Source of the DNA: an uncultured Collinsella sp.
Lineage (GTDB): Bacteria; Actinomycetota; Coriobacteriia; Coriobacteriales; Coriobacteriaceae
Assembly (NCBI GenBank): GCA_902491895.1
Contig: CABUJH010000006.1
Location: 1 to 58,029 of the forward strand
Direction: 5' to 3'
Length of the DNA: 58,029 nt
Shown here: positions 57,975-58,029 of the stretch, piece by piece
Layout: each line of letters starts with the position of its first letter
How positions within the stretch are numbered: position 1 is the stretch's first letter
Position numbers and translations under genes: made by a program
Notes under the pieces: model-generated
What the model was told of the DNA's origin: nothing
What the model saw: only the letters and a program-made list of their open reading frames with translations
Database searches by the model: none

Positions 57975-58029
57975 TGAACTGCCTCCCATTTCTTGGACAT
58001 GAGAAATGGGAGGCTTTTTATGCGTGTCG
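57975..58029 (+). mobile_element. Probable left end of an IS3-family (IS150-like) element, cut by window end
   Basis: TGAACTGCCTCCC...TTGGACA resembles the terminal repeats of IS150-type elements. A perfect 13-bp hairpin, GCCTCCCATTTCT (57981-57993) with 58002-58014, holds the ribosome site GGGAGG in its 3' arm. An ATG at 58020 begins what would be the first transposase frame. Only three codons are visible, so the identity rests on the terminal motif and layout. Confidence 0.45.

Overview
The window is 58 kb of a GC-rich bacterial chromosome. The gyrB-gyrA pair, a membrane-integrated LuxR regulator, large LPxTG/LAxTG-type surface proteins, a Tat-type solute-binding lipoprotein and an Fe-S-type PurF together point to class Coriobacteriia, most likely Collinsella or a close relative. 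This is an inference from gene content; no 16S rRNA is present.

Layout. 1-3277: gyrB (3' end) and gyrA. 3300-3950: long hairpins and a tRNA Ile-Ala-Ile cluster. 4060-7447: a bifunctional-nuclease-family protein, two small unknown proteins and typA. 7448-13300: an AT-richer locus for two cell-wall-anchored pilin/adhesin proteins; the first has its signal peptide out of frame by one base. 13373-15317 (minus): a bactofilin-like membrane protein and a TRIC-type channel. 15484-15916: a structured repeat and two tRNA-Ser genes. 16412-19716: rpsF-ssb-rpsR-rplI and dnaB. 19810-23236: purA, purD and a Nudix hydrolase. 23421-26178: an ABC exporter and an unknown membrane protein. 26347-31140: carAB behind a PyrR-type RNA hairpin. 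31569-38771: purE, a class B sortase, a MoaE-like protein, a CmpB-type membrane protein, then purF and purM-purN. 39047-42900: an AlbA_2/ATPase-like protein on an AT-richer patch, an orphan PTS EIIA, a PrsA-like foldase and a YqeY protein. 43186-46215: a complete polar amino-acid ABC importer. 46387-48464: a cytidylate-kinase-like protein and the membrane LuxR regulator. 48691-57627: two LAxTG surface proteins, one of 2205 residues. 57975 to the end: probably the left end of an IS3-family element.

The first 47 kb is mostly housekeeping: DNA topology and replication, translation, and de novo purine and pyrimidine synthesis (purA, D, E, F, M, N; carAB), with scattered membrane and transport genes. 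The most unusual part is 47-58 kb. There, two surface-protein genes share the same C-terminal anchor and the same upstream palindrome (GGTTC-N8-GAACC, each half embedded in perfect arms). They also share a downstream array of 15-nt repeats in alternating orientation about every 40 nt, followed by a REP-like palindrome with the core GGTGCCTGTCCCC. A membrane LuxR regulator is divergent from the first of them. This looks like a modular, possibly recombining surface-antigen cassette. REP-like palindromes of the same core type also occur near 7.4, 13.3, 41.0, 43.0, 47.0 and 48.6 kb.
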